Positions 46,446 to 55,139 of a stretch of DNA of 64,000 nt are shown piece by piece. Within the stretch, counting starts at the first letter, position 1. Each line of letters opens with the position of its first letter. A program made the position numbers and the translations under genes. The notes below the pieces were generated by a model that did no database searches, had not been told where the DNA came from, and saw nothing but the letters and a program-made list of their open reading frames with translations. Location of the stretch: NCBI RefSeq assembly GCF_012641265.1, contig NZ_JABAHZ010000001.1, forward strand, positions 1,926,997-1,990,996, in the 5' to 3' direction. Source of the DNA: Chitinophaga eiseniae. GTDB taxonomy: Bacteria; Bacteroidota; Bacteroidia; Chitinophagales; Chitinophagaceae.

Positions 46446-48119
46446 ATGACAAGAAATGGCAAAGGCGTTCGCCGCTCTATAATTGAAATTCAGAATGATT
46501 ATGATGCAGGCATCAATAATGATCTGGAAAAACTGATGACAGCATGGGCTTATATTAAAGCATTACCGCCTACTGACCCTAACTCTCTTTTTGTGATAGG
46601 TGGGTATCACGGAGAACCATTTGCCGGAGAAGGCGCTACAAACCCGCAATGGTGGGGTGGCTACTGTAATCACCAGAATGTGCTTTTCCCCACCTGGCAC
46701 AGGGTATATGTATACAAGCTGGAAAAAGCCCTGCAGGCCACTCCTGGTTGTGAGGATGTAATGCAACCCTATTGGGATGAGACAGATTCCTACTCAACAA
46801 CATATGGTATACCGCGTGCACTTACAGCTCCGAAGTTTACATTCAAGGGAGAGTTCCCGCAGTGTTTGCGTGATAAGGGCATTGTACCGGATGATAATAA
46901 TGCCATCGACAATCCGCTGGCCTCATTTATTTTTCCTAAAAAAATAACTGACCAGGTGAACAATGACGACTCCGTTTATAGCAAACCACAAGGTTACCAA
47001 ACAGTAAGATACCCGCTGTCAGGCCTTGTGGGCACGCCGCAGGCCCAGGCCACTACTTACGAGTATAATGCTAATTTCTTCGATCCTAACGCCAATATTG
47101 CCTTGCTGAATGCGAATGTATTACAATGGCTTAATAATGTGACTTACTACATACCCGGATGTGGCCCAGGAGACGGGACAACACGACCGGCAGGTATAGC
47201 AAAGGCATTCAGTGATTGTCTTGACGCTCCTAATTATACGATATTTTCCAATACGCAATCTGCTGCTTATTATGGTAAAGGGTACACTGCACTGGAGCAT
47301 CCGCACAACGATATTCATTTGGCAGTTGGTGGTTTTAATCTTCCTACCGGCATAAATAACGGAGGCTATGATTTATCTCAGCTACCAGATGCAAATGGTG
47401 ATATGGGTGAGAACGATACAGCAGGACTGGATCCTATCTTCTTTTTTCACCACTGTAATATAGATCGTGTGTTTTGGTTATGGCAGCAAAAGCATGGTTT
47501 TACGGATTCTTTTGACATCATCGAGGACCCCGCAGATCTGGGCACCTCAAATGGTTTCAATGGTGGCAACGGACAAGGCCCTGCCCACGGGCAAACGGAG
47601 AATGAAACACTGACTATGAAAACTGCGCTGAAACCATTTATAAAACCAGATACTACCTATTTCACCTCAGAAGATTGCATAAATATTGAATCACAGCTGA
47701 ATTACACCTATACCGATGGCTCATTGTCGGAAAACGATGTTGTTGCAGCTGCAAGAGCTGCCAAGGTTGTTGATTCAAAGCGAAGCGATCTGCATCTCTA
47801 TATTTCAGGGCTTAGCAGAGGAGGTATCAAAGGCTCCTTTATTGTTGGTGTATATGCCACCAAAGGGGATGATAAAAGATATCTTGTCGGTTATCAGTCT
47901 GTGCTGAGCCGCTGGGATGTTGGGGGCTGTGCTAATTGCCAGGCGCATCTGGGAATATCTGGCGCCTTTAGTCTGAATCAGTACACGGAGGAAGAGGTTA
48001 GCGGAATGAAATTTCATCTAGAAATTTTGGGCCGTGAGCAACAGAATACAGAACGCTTTAAACAGTTCAGGTCATTGGTGGCAGCGGATACGCCGCCTTA
48101 TAAGCTGGAGGTAAAATAA
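46446..48119 (+). CDS. Tyrosinase (type-3 copper oxidase)
   Basis: 557 residues. CuA site: His55 (GGYHGEP), His76 and His85 in GGYCNHQNVLFPTWHRVYVYKLEKAL; Cys74 two residues before His76 fits the Cys-His thioether of fungal-type tyrosinases. CuB site: EHPHNDIHLAVGG (about 280) and DPIFFFHHCNIDRVFWLWQQKHG (about 330). Such enzymes oxidise phenols to quinones and can make melanin-like pigments. No signal peptide, so export may need Tat-independent means or the enzyme is cytoplasmic. The C-terminal third (about 390-557) is a beta-rich extra domain, possibly a cap. Last gene of its operon. Confidence 0.92.
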   Translation: MTRNGKGVRRSIIEIQNDYDAGINNDLEKLMTAWAYIKALPPTDPNSLFVIGGYHGEPFAGEGATNPQWWGGYCNHQNVLFPTWHRVYVYKLEKALQATPGCEDVMQPYWDETDSYSTTYGIPRALTAPKFTFKGEFPQCLRDKGIVPDDNNAIDNPLASFIFPKKITDQVNNDDSVYSKPQGYQTVRYPLSGLVGTPQAQATTYEYNANFFDPNANIALLNANVLQWLNNVTYYIPGCGPGDGTTRPAGIAKAFSDCLDAPNYTIFSNTQSAAYYGKGYTALEHPHNDIHLAVGGFNLPTGINNGGYDLSQLPDANGDMGENDTAGLDPIFFFHHCNIDRVFWLWQQKHGFTDSFDIIEDPADLGTSNGFNGGNGQGPAHGQTENETLTMKTALKPFIKPDTTYFTSEDCINIESQLNYTYTDGSLSENDVVAAARAAKVVDSKRSDLHLYISGLSRGGIKGSFIVGVYATKGDDKRYLVGYQSVLSRWDVGGCANCQAHLGISGAFSLNQYTEEEVSGMKFHLEILGREQQNTERFKQFRSLVAADTPPYKLEVK

Positions 48120-48140
48120 GATTCCTGTTGATAAAAGTAA

Positions 48141-48172
48141 AGAGGGTGTCTCAAAGGGCGCCCTCTTTTTTT
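48141..48172 (+). terminator. Rho-independent terminator after tyrosinase
   Basis: AGAGGGTGTC pairs (with two G-T wobbles) with GGCGCCCTCT, loop TCAAAG, followed by seven T. Located 22 bases after the tyrosinase stop. Confidence 0.78.
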
Positions 48173-48322
48173 ATGGAGTGCCCAACCTAATGTTGATAGC
48201 ACTGCTTTTTACTATGATCATAATGTTCAGCCTGAAAGGCGAATTGACTGTATAAATCCCTTTTTGAGGTTGTACAGATAGCTTTGGCATTAGTTATTTA
48301 CTTCGCCAGCATGTTTTTTATA

Positions 48323-48356
48323 ATGTCCCCAAAAGGTCTATGACTTTTGGGGACAT
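48323..48356. repeat. Perfect hairpin without T tract
   Basis: ATGTCCCCAAAAG pairs perfectly with CTTTTGGGGACAT (13 bp) around the loop GTCTATGA. Neither side has a terminator-type T run. It lies just downstream of the RiPP transporter side of the cluster and may be a processing or boundary element. Confidence 0.5.
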
Positions 48357-48371
48357 CATATTTAGCAGTTA

Positions 48372-48590
48372 TTACCTGACAATAGCTTTCTCCGGTTGGG
48401 ATATTTCTTTTGTCGGATCAATGATACTATTAGACTGTAGCAAGGTATTGACTGAATCTTTGGAAAAGATCATGGCGGCTGTCATATTCCCCGGATTGCT
48501 ATACACCAACTGTAGCAGGTTACTCCAGTCCTCAGAAGCATATATACTAAAAAGCATCCCTGGCAGATCCTCTCTTTGAAATAGACCCAA
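48372..48590 (-). pseudogene. Short minus-strand frame, possible remnant downstream of the RiPP exporter genes
   Basis: An open frame of about 72 codons from a TTG, reading for example FSIYASEDWSNLLQLVYSN and TKEISQPEKAIVR. Codons upstream in the same frame (48630-48700) also read protein-like (DSLKGEKKVIIDAAKK) but are separated by two stops. No family recognised; it may be a decayed small gene rather than a functional one. Low confidence. Confidence 0.25.
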
Positions 48591-48707
48591 TAGATGAAGG
48601 TTATTACCGTAGACAGACTTGGGTTTCCATTAAATCATTCATTTCTTTGCAGCATCAATAATTACCTTTTTCTCCCCTTTTAAACTGTCCGTTTTTTTTG
48701 CTGAAGG

Positions 48708-50009
48708 TCACCCGAACCGAAGTAATTTTCGCAGCTGATAAAAGAAACGTTCTATCAACCGTAGGTCTTGTGTAACAATCTCTGCATTGCCTTTTAGTTC
48801 TTTATCGAAGGCAAGTGTTTTGTGAAAAGAGGTTTTCAGGCCATCCGGGAGGATCACATTCACGTAGTAGTTACCATCTTTATCGGGGGTATTAGCGATG
48901 CTTTTTACCTTGCCCTGTACCGAGCCGAATTCCTGGTAAGGATAGTTGTCCAGTTTCAGCAGTACCTTCTGTCCTTCTTTCACCTTGCCGGAGTTAGTGG
49001 CTGGTACCTGCAGGCGGCCAATCAGCATATTTTTATCTTCCGGCATAACGGCAACGAGTATATCACCTGACTTTACAAACTGGTTTTTACCCAGGAACTG
49101 CTGAAAGCCTACCACGCCGTCTACGGAAGAGGTGAACAGGTAGTTTTGCTCCCAGGATTTAACAGACCGTCGCAATTGCTCAAACAGCTGGGCGGTCTGT
49201 GAGCTCAGGTTAATCTGGTCTTTTTGCGCGTTGATAGCCACACCGCTTCTCGTTTTTTCTATACCCAGTATACTCTCCTGCAACTGGGAAATCGTAACAT
49301 TAAGATTTTCAATATTCTGTTCCGCCTGCAGGAATTTGATTTTCTCCTGGCCCATCTCCGCCGCAGACACCACTTTTTCGTTAAACAGTTCCTGGTACCT
49401 GTCGAACTCCCGTTTGGAGACTTCATACTTTTTTTGCTCCAGCTCTTTTTGCTGTTGCAGGGTGCGGATGCGGTTACGTGACTCCGTGAGGCTCTTCTCT
49501 GTCGCAGCGAAGTCCGGAGAATAGGGCTGCAAGCGGGTATATAGCTGTTCATCTGTGAGCGCTTTGGCAAAAGCATTATAGTCAGCCTGTACCTCCCCGA
49601 GCTTAAACCGGGCTACTTCCACCAAGGGGAAATGGGGCAATGCCTTATTATCCAGCGAATCCATGATATTACGCAGGCGGATCACGTCCCGGTAGTCTGC
49701 AGTGGACTGCAACACCAGCAAAAGCTGGTTCTTCGTTACCTTTTGGTGGTCTTCCACAAAGATTTCTTCCACCTTGCTATTGGTGCGTGCTTCCAGCTTC
49801 TCCGGCGGATTGCTGGAAGAGATGATCACCTTGGAAGGTACAAACTCGGGGTATTTGATCACATAGCTCATCAGTAAAATGAGCAGCAGGATTAACATAA
49901 TAACGGTGTTACCCCAGCGTATCATCCAGTGCGGAGGCAGCGTCAGAATGTCCTGCACCCCTTCCGAATGCAGTTGCACGGTGTCCAGTATATCTTTTTT
50001 AGTTTCCAA
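48708..50009 (-). CDS. HlyD-family periplasmic adaptor of the RiPP exporter
   Basis: 433 residues: one membrane segment near residues 32-50 (VIMLILLLILLMSYVIKY), biotinyl-lipoyl-like strand PEKLEARTNSKVEEIFV, a long coiled coil (about 150-260), and the HlyD C-terminal beta-barrel with VMPEDKNMLIGRLQVPATNSGKVKEG. It connects the inner-membrane exporter to an outer membrane channel. The start overlaps the ABC transporter stop by 11 bases (frame-shifted), so the genes are translationally linked. Confidence 0.92.
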   Translation of the reverse strand: METKKDILDTVQLHSEGVQDILTLPPHWMIRWGNTVIMLILLLILLMSYVIKYPEFVPSKVIISSSNPPEKLEARTNSKVEEIFVEDHQKVTKNQLLLVLQSTADYRDVIRLRNIMDSLDNKALPHFPLVEVARFKLGEVQADYNAFAKALTDEQLYTRLQPYSPDFAATEKSLTESRNRIRTLQQQKELEQKKYEVSKREFDRYQELFNEKVVSAAEMGQEKIKFLQAEQNIENLNVTISQLQESILGIEKTRSGVAINAQKDQINLSSQTAQLFEQLRRSVKSWEQNYLFTSSVDGVVGFQQFLGKNQFVKSGDILVAVMPEDKNMLIGRLQVPATNSGKVKEGQKVLLKLDNYPYQEFGSVQGKVKSIANTPDKDGNYYVNVILPDGLKTSFHKTLAFDKELKGNAEIVTQDLRLIERFFYQLRKLLRFG

Positions 50010-52206
50010 GTTCCAATTGATTTTTTACCAGCCTGTAATATTCTTTTTTGAGCGACACCAGTTCGTCGTGACTCCCCTCTTCTACTACCCTTCCTTTATC
50101 CAGTACGATGATTTTATCTGCATTTTTCACGGTTGACAAGCGGTGAGCGATGATCACCGCTGTTTTCCCTTTGAGAAACTGTTCCAGGTTGCCCATGATA
50201 GCCTTTTCCGTATTGGCATCCAGCGCGCTGGTAGCTTCATCGAAAAAGATATACTCCGGCGCTTTATAGACAGCCCGGGCAATAAAAAGGCGTTGTTTCT
50301 GGCCACCGCTGATACCGATACCTTCGTTGCCGATTTTTGAATTGTAATTCAGGGGCAGACTTTCAATAAAATCCCTGATGCACGCCACCTCAACCGCTTT
50401 GCGCAACTGTGGCCGGTCAATATCATCAATGCCGACGGCTATATTTTTAGCGATGGTATCATTGAACACATACCCTTCCTGCATCACCACGCCGCATTGA
50501 TCACGCCAGTAGCGCGGCGAAACATGTTTCAGGGGCGCATGGCCAATCTTTATTTCTCCCTCCACCGGATCATAAAACTTCATGAGCAACTTCAGCAATG
50601 TAGTTTTACCACTACCACTAGCACCGACAATGGCAGTGGTTTTACGATGCGGAATACGCAGGCTCAGGTTTTCAAATACAGGGGAACCAGCGCCTACATA
50701 ACGGAAAGAAACATTATCCAATACAATATCCTGTTCCGGTATATCCATCACCGTTTGTATATCACTGCGTTCTTCGTCTTCTTTTTCGTGGATCTCGCTC
50801 AACCTTTCCAGGGATATCTTAGCGTCCTGTACCTGCTTTACGAAATCCATCAGCTGTACCAGCGGGCCATTCAACTGACCGATGATATACTGTACTGCCA
50901 GCATCATACCCAGTGTCAGGTTACCGTCGAGTACAAGTTTGGCTGCCAGGAAACTGACAAAGATGTCTTTCATCTGGTTGATGAAATTGGAACCAACGGT
51001 TTGCCATTGCTCCAGGGACAAGGAACTGATATGGATCTTAAACAGTTTTACCTGCATAAACTCCCAGCCCCAGCGCATCTGTCTTTCAGCATTGTATATC
51101 TTGATTTCCTGCATCCCATTCACCAGTTCCATCACCTTGCTTTGTTCCTCCGATACCTGGGAGAAACGTTTATAGTCCAGGTCTCTTCTTTTTTTGAGGA
51201 AGAAAGAGATCCATGCAATAGACAGCACCCCGCCCAGCAAATAGATCAGGAAGAGCCGGTAATCATACAACAGCAATACAATACTGAAGATCACCAGGTT
51301 CACCATGGAGAAAAGCGTATTCAGCGACGAATTGGTCATCAGCTGTTCTATGCGCTGGTGGTCATTAATACGCTGCATGATGTCCCCCGTCATGCGGGTA
51401 TCAAAATAACTGATGGGCAATTTCATCAGCTTAATAAAAAAATTCGATACAATGGAGATATTGATCCTGCTGGACAGATGTAACAAGATCCAGCTGCGTA
51501 TCACTTCTATTCCGGTTCTTCCCACAAACAACATCACCTGTGCCAGTAGTACCAGGTAGATAAAATTCAGGTCATGGTTCTGTATGCCGATGTCTACAAT
51601 ACTCTGTGTGAGAAAGGGGAAGATCAGTGACAGCACGCTACCGGCCAGCAGGCCGAGGGTGAGCTGAGTAATCAGTTTTTTGTACCGGAAAAAATAGCTA
51701 AAGAGGAAGGAAATATCCTTCCTCTTAGCAGGTGTATGGGTTTCTGATTCGTAAAATTCGGGCGTAGTTTCCAGCAGCAGGGCAATTCCTTCTTCATCAT
51801 TTCCCTTTTTTCCCTTGCCCATCCAACTGTCAATGAATTCCTGCTGGGTGTAGGTAATCAGCCCGTAGGCCGGATCGGACACGTGAACGAGGGTACGTCC
51901 GCCTGATTTTTTGATGTTATAAACGACAACAAAGTGTTGTTGTCCCCAGTGGCAAATACAAGGCAGTGGTGCCTCTTCCACCAGCGTGGAAAAATCTATT
52001 TTCACCGCCAGTGACTTAAATCCCAATCCTTCCGCAGCCGCAGACAATCCCGCTAAAGAGCTGCCCTCCCGCGTTGTTTCCGCGAGGGTACGGATAGCCT
52101 GTATATCTGTCAGCCTGCCATAATGCTTGCTGATGATTTTAATACAGGTAGGACCACAATCCTTCCCGTCAGGCTGTTTGTAAAAAGGAAATTTTTTCAG
52201 CTTCAT
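49999..52206 (-). CDS. Peptidase-containing ABC transporter (C39)
   Basis: 735 residues. C39 peptidase domain 1-150 with the catalytic Cys17 in DGKDCGPTC, His in WGQQHFVVVYNI and Asp in HVSDPAYG; it cuts leader peptides after GG. Six membrane segments follow (about 165-450) and an ABC domain: Walker A GASGSGKTT, signature ISGGQKQR, Walker B YIFFDEATSAL. It removes the KGG-ending leaders of the five precursors upstream and exports the products. One base separates it from the SPASM gene. Confidence 0.95.
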   Translation of the reverse strand: MKLKKFPFYKQPDGKDCGPTCIKIISKHYGRLTDIQAIRTLAETTREGSSLAGLSAAAEGLGFKSLAVKIDFSTLVEEAPLPCICHWGQQHFVVVYNIKKSGGRTLVHVSDPAYGLITYTQQEFIDSWMGKGKKGNDEEGIALLLETTPEFYESETHTPAKRKDISFLFSYFFRYKKLITQLTLGLLAGSVLSLIFPFLTQSIVDIGIQNHDLNFIYLVLLAQVMLFVGRTGIEVIRSWILLHLSSRINISIVSNFFIKLMKLPISYFDTRMTGDIMQRINDHQRIEQLMTNSSLNTLFSMVNLVIFSIVLLLYDYRLFLIYLLGGVLSIAWISFFLKKRRDLDYKRFSQVSEEQSKVMELVNGMQEIKIYNAERQMRWGWEFMQVKLFKIHISSLSLEQWQTVGSNFINQMKDIFVSFLAAKLVLDGNLTLGMMLAVQYIIGQLNGPLVQLMDFVKQVQDAKISLERLSEIHEKEDEERSDIQTVMDIPEQDIVLDNVSFRYVGAGSPVFENLSLRIPHRKTTAIVGASGSGKTTLLKLLMKFYDPVEGEIKIGHAPLKHVSPRYWRDQCGVVMQEGYVFNDTIAKNIAVGIDDIDRPQLRKAVEVACIRDFIESLPLNYNSKIGNEGIGISGGQKQRLFIARAVYKAPEYIFFDEATSALDANTEKAIMGNLEQFLKGKTAVIIAHRLSTVKNADKIIVLDKGRVVEEGSHDELVSLKKEYYRLVKNQLELGN

Positions 52207-52207
52207 A

Positions 52208-53278
52208 TCATTTGATTATCTCTGCCATTCCATACCACCCGATAGCGGCTTGTTTCATCGGATGTTGCGCCCATTCTTCCCAGTTGTTGGTGTATGGATT
52301 GTACCCGCATTTCAGGGGTTTTGAATAGATGTCCTGTGGATTTTCTATATAAGCCCGGCAGTCAGTACATACATGCCGGAATTCACAGTCTTTACAAACA
52401 GCGATATCATCTTTACGGATATGATTGTAACGGCTAAACGTTTTGTTGTCCAGCACTGCCTGCAGGGAGGTATCTGCGACATGGCCATAGTTCTCCCGCA
52501 TAGAAGGGCAATTTTTGATATATCCCTGCTGATCTATGCTCAGTTTACGATTCAGGCAGCTATTAAAACGCAGGCTTTCGGTGAACAGTTCCGTGTTCAC
52601 CGTAAAGTGGTTGGCACGTATTTCGCCGCAGGCCATGCAGGAGTTGATTTCTCCGGTGAAATGGTATACCGGTACAGAATTCGAGAATATTTTTTCAAGC
52701 TTTTCCTCCGGGGAACTATGTAGTAACAGGGATTTTACCCGTTGGTGTTTCTTCACCAGTTCGTCCAGTGTGGCTTTATTCAGGCTTTTCTCGTAGTGTA
52801 GTACCAGTTTGATATGCCGCAACGTGGAATCGCTGAACAATGCCAGTAATTCCCTCAGTTCAGGCAGCGCCACTGGTTGATAAAACCTGATCTCCAGCCC
52901 TTCCAGGTGCTGGTCCAGCAGCTCCCGGAAAAATGGTCCGCTATAGTCGATGGTTTCCTGGTATTCAATAACAACATTGGTAATATCCGCAAAGCGGTCC
53001 CAGGTGAGCTCCATTGCGGTAAGCTCCGGCAGGATACGGTCGTCGATAAATCCCAGCTCACGGCTGACGAAGAAGTCCACATAACCGGTGATAGCTTCCC
53101 GGTTATCTTCCCCATAATGCGCGATACATTCGTCGATGGAATATTGTTGCAGGAACAACAATACTTCAGCAGTATCATTCGGCAGGTGATAAAACCGGCG
53201 CATTTGCAGATCGCAGAGCAGCGACATATTGGCGCCCTTTACCAGTTGACAGTTTGCGTATATATTTAGATATTCCAT
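52208..53278 (-). CDS. gwsS: SPASM-domain peptide maturase, grasp-with-spasm system
   Basis: 356 residues. The C-terminal SPASM-like part has a Cys cluster: CMACGEIRANHF, NSCLNRKL, NCPSMREN, CKDCEFRHVCTDCRAY and KCGYNPY, suitable for Fe-S clusters. No CxxxCxxC motif of radical SAM enzymes was found in the N-terminal half, which is a known trait of this maturase family. Encoded next to the ATP-grasp ligase and in front of the C39 exporter, the standard grasp-with-spasm order. Its exact chemistry is not established. Confidence 0.85.
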   Translation of the reverse strand: MEYLNIYANCQLVKGANMSLLCDLQMRRFYHLPNDTAEVLLFLQQYSIDECIAHYGEDNREAITGYVDFFVSRELGFIDDRILPELTAMELTWDRFADITNVVIEYQETIDYSGPFFRELLDQHLEGLEIRFYQPVALPELRELLALFSDSTLRHIKLVLHYEKSLNKATLDELVKKHQRVKSLLLHSSPEEKLEKIFSNSVPVYHFTGEINSCMACGEIRANHFTVNTELFTESLRFNSCLNRKLSIDQQGYIKNCPSMRENYGHVADTSLQAVLDNKTFSRYNHIRKDDIAVCKDCEFRHVCTDCRAYIENPQDIYSKPLKCGYNPYTNNWEEWAQHPMKQAAIGWYGMAEIIK

Positions 53279-53287
53279 GACAGAAAA

Positions 53288-53467
53288 TCAGAATTTTGAG
53301 ATCGGTTTATAGAAATTATACAGTTCGAATCCTTCCGCGTTAACCTTCGAGGCTTTCTCAAACTTCGTGATGGGCAGGGAGGCAACAGATTCACTCTGCT
53401 TCAGAAAATACAGTGGCAGGGGCAGCATTTTCTTTGTTTTCAGGTTGCTGATGTATTTCTTTTTCAT
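53288..53467 (-). CDS. Small 59-residue ORF overlapping the end of gwsG
   Basis: ATG at 53465-53467, stop at 53288-53290, in a different frame from the ATP-grasp gene and overlapping its last 77 bases. The product is Lys-rich at the start (MKKKYISNLKTKKMLPLPLY) and ends in an aromatic tail (EGFELYNFYKPISKF). It fills exactly the gap between gwsG and gwsS, ending 10 bases before the gwsS start. The neat fit and start context suggest a real small gene, but a frameshift in the A8 run near 53505-53515 extending gwsG into this frame cannot be excluded. No family recognised. Confidence 0.5.
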   Translation of the reverse strand: MKKKYISNLKTKKMLPLPLYFLKQSESVASLPITKFEKASKVNAEGFELYNFYKPISKF

Positions 53468-54419
53468 GGAGAACAGATTGATGAAGTAACCGTGCGAATT
53501 TTTTTTCCAGGTAATAGTTGCAGGGATGGGATACCATGCCGAACTGACCTTCGGGGTTAATTTCGAGGAAATGATAGTTCCCCTGCATGTCCACCATCAA
53601 GTCGATGGATCCCGTGCGGAAGCGCAGTATTTTCATGAGCTGGTCCAGTTTATGTTCCAGCTCAGCGGGTAATTTATAGGGTACGGTCCTGTTGGGCCGA
53701 TGGTTATCATAATTCCGGAAATCATCTGTTGTTTTCCGGTTGTTTTGGGAGAAGATGGCCATGGAATAACATGCACCATCCAGGTAAAAGGTCCTGATCT
53801 CAAATTTTTTGACAATCCTTTCCTGTACCAGAGAGGGGAAAAACGTTTCCGGTACTGCGCTCAAGCTCTTTTGATCGATGGTACTGGTCAGCATTTTATA
53901 AGCCCGGCGCTCCGTATCCTCCAGTAAAATACATTCGCTGAGGGGCTTTACGATCAATGCGGGGTATTGTTCCAGCAAAGCCATAATTTTTGCTTTGGTA
54001 GTGACCACTTCCGTAAAAGGCGTGTGGATGTTTAACCGGCGGGCCAATTGTAATACCTGCAGTTTATTCAGGTTTTTCTCTGACAGGGGATCGTTCAGCC
54101 ATTTTTGGGCGTCAATGGAATGAAACAGAAAAGAATGCAGGCCGTTGAATTCGTCTACCAGAAAACGTTTCAGGGTGTACTGGCTGTTAATGTCCGGTTG
54201 CTTCAGGCTAAACTCTGCGGGAAAGTGAGCGATTTTCCTGCGGTACCAAACCACGGCGGTTTCTGTATTATCCGGCAGATCACTAAGCTGTTGAAACCGG
54301 AAGAAGTCTTCACCATTCAACCGCCGGTAAGGTATTTTCAAATAGTCCATCCATTGGCAAACCTGGTCTGTAGTACTTTCCAGGTAGGACTGACTTAATA
54401 TGAGTATCTTTTTAGACAT
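53391..54419 (-). CDS. gwsG: ATP-grasp peptide maturase, grasp-with-spasm system
   Basis: 342 residues from the ATG at 54417-54419 (MSKKILILSQSYLEST); a longer frame to 54581 runs into the precursor region and is rejected. ATP-grasp features: WYRRKIAHFPAEF, KALIVKPLSECIL-type lysine strand (PALIVKPLSECILLED), RTFYLDGACYSMAIFSQNN, and the Mg/ATP end SIDLMVDMQGNYHFLEINPEGQFGMVSHPCNYYLEKK. ATP-grasp ligases of graspetide pathways join Asp/Glu side chains to Ser/Thr or Lys. It follows precursor 1 by 94 bases with a hairpin between. Confidence 0.9.
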   Translation of the reverse strand: MSKKILILSQSYLESTTDQVCQWMDYLKIPYRRLNGEDFFRFQQLSDLPDNTETAVVWYRRKIAHFPAEFSLKQPDINSQYTLKRFLVDEFNGLHSFLFHSIDAQKWLNDPLSEKNLNKLQVLQLARRLNIHTPFTEVVTTKAKIMALLEQYPALIVKPLSECILLEDTERRAYKMLTSTIDQKSLSAVPETFFPSLVQERIVKKFEIRTFYLDGACYSMAIFSQNNRKTTDDFRNYDNHRPNRTVPYKLPAELEHKLDQLMKILRFRTGSIDLMVDMQGNYHFLEINPEGQFGMVSHPCNYYLEKKFARLLHQSVLHEKEIHQQPENKENAAPATVFSEAE

Positions 54420-54446
54420 GACCGGATATGATTTTTTGCGGGAAAA

Positions 54447-54472
54447 GAACTGCCAGCAATAGCTGGCAGTTC
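54447..54472 (-). terminator. Attenuator-like hairpin between precursors and gwsG
   Basis: GAACTGCCAGC and GCTGGCAGTTC pair perfectly (11 bp) around a four-base loop; on the minus strand the stem is followed by TTTTCCC. This weak terminator would let the precursors be made in excess over the modifying enzymes, a common arrangement in RiPP operons. Confidence 0.6.
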
Positions 54473-54513
54473 CTTGATTTCCTTCATCATGATGCGGAAG
54501 GAGCAATGATTGA

Positions 54514-54681
54514 TTAGTTGTCTTGTTTGTGATCGCAGAAGTACTGATCACCTCTCTGCGTAGCAGAGTGGGTAGTAACACCGCCGTCCATTTCCATGCT
54601 AGCCAGTGCCATCAGGCCACCTTTAATTACTTCAGGGGCCTCAACTTTTTTTGCACTCAGTTTGGATAATTTCTTTTTCAT
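54514..54681 (-). CDS. RiPP precursor peptide, class A (copy A3)
   Basis: 55 residues. Leader 1-22 ends VIKGG, a double-Gly site for the C39 exporter. Core (23-55) contains LMALASMEMDGGVTTHSATQ and RGDQYFCDHKQDN, with Thr, Asp, Glu and Lys suited to ATP-grasp crosslinks. The core is identical to that of the copy at 54926-55093. Shorter than typical gene-caller cutoffs. Confidence 0.85.
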   Translation of the reverse strand: MKKKLSKLSAKKVEAPEVIKGGLMALASMEMDGGVTTHSATQRGDQYFCDHKQDN

Positions 54682-54725
54682 ATTGTTTTTAATTTATCAG
54701 GTTAACTGCTTTTTTTTGGGGGTAC

Positions 54726-54887
54726 TTAGTCCGCTTTGGTATCAGTAACATAATGTCTGCCATTCCAGGAAGCGCTGTTGCTGGTAGTTTTGTCGTCGCT
54801 TTCCAGGCATTGCAGCTGCATTAAGCCGCCTTTCAGTGTTTCAGGCGATGCTACCGCTTTTGGAACCAGTTTTTCTAACTTTTTCAT
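54726..54887 (-). CDS. RiPP precursor peptide, class B (copy B2)
   Basis: 53 residues. Leader MKKLEKLVPKAVASPETLKGG (21), core with LMQLQCLESDDKTTSNSAS and WNGRHYVTDTKAD. It differs from class A by lacking QRGDQ and having the SWNGRHYVTD signature. Shares that signature with the copy at 55356-55532. Confidence 0.85.
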   Translation of the reverse strand: MKKLEKLVPKAVASPETLKGGLMQLQCLESDDKTTSNSASWNGRHYVTDTKAD

Positions 54888-54925
54888 GTATTGTAATATT
54901 GAATGAATGAATAAATAAAGGTTGA

Positions 54926-55093
54926 TTAGTTGTCCTGTTTGTGATCGCAGAAGTATTGATCACCTCTTTGGGTAGCAGAGTGGGTAGTAACGCCTCCATC
55001 CATTTCCATGCTAGCCAGCGCCATCAGGCCGCCTTTAACTGCCTCGGAGTTCTCTACTTTTTTTGCATTCAGTTTTGACAGTTTCTTGTCCAT
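54926..55093 (-). CDS. RiPP precursor peptide, class A (copy A2)
   Basis: 55 residues. Leader MDKKLSKLNAKKVENSEAVK then GG; the 33-residue core is identical to copy A3 while the leader differs at several positions. Identical cores with drifting leaders point to a recent duplication or selection on the product. Confidence 0.85.
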   Translation of the reverse strand: MDKKLSKLNAKKVENSEAVKGGLMALASMEMDGGVTTHSATQRGDQYFCDHKQDN

Positions 55094-55139
55094 GTTTTTT
55101 TAATTTAAAGGTTAAACGGTTTTTTTTCCGGGTGATCCA

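Noticed and set aside
50497..51483. 328-codon + strand frame
   Set aside because: Antisense to the C39/ABC exporter gene with complete motifs; Gln/His-rich content is typical of a shadow.
53326..53345. TTCGAATCC, resembling a tRNA T-arm
   Set aside because: No cloverleaf around it, and it lies inside the small ORF between gwsG and gwsS.
54420..54581. N-terminal extension of the ATP-grasp gene
   Set aside because: It would run through the hairpin and into precursor A3; the ATG at 54419 starts the typical ATP-grasp sequence.
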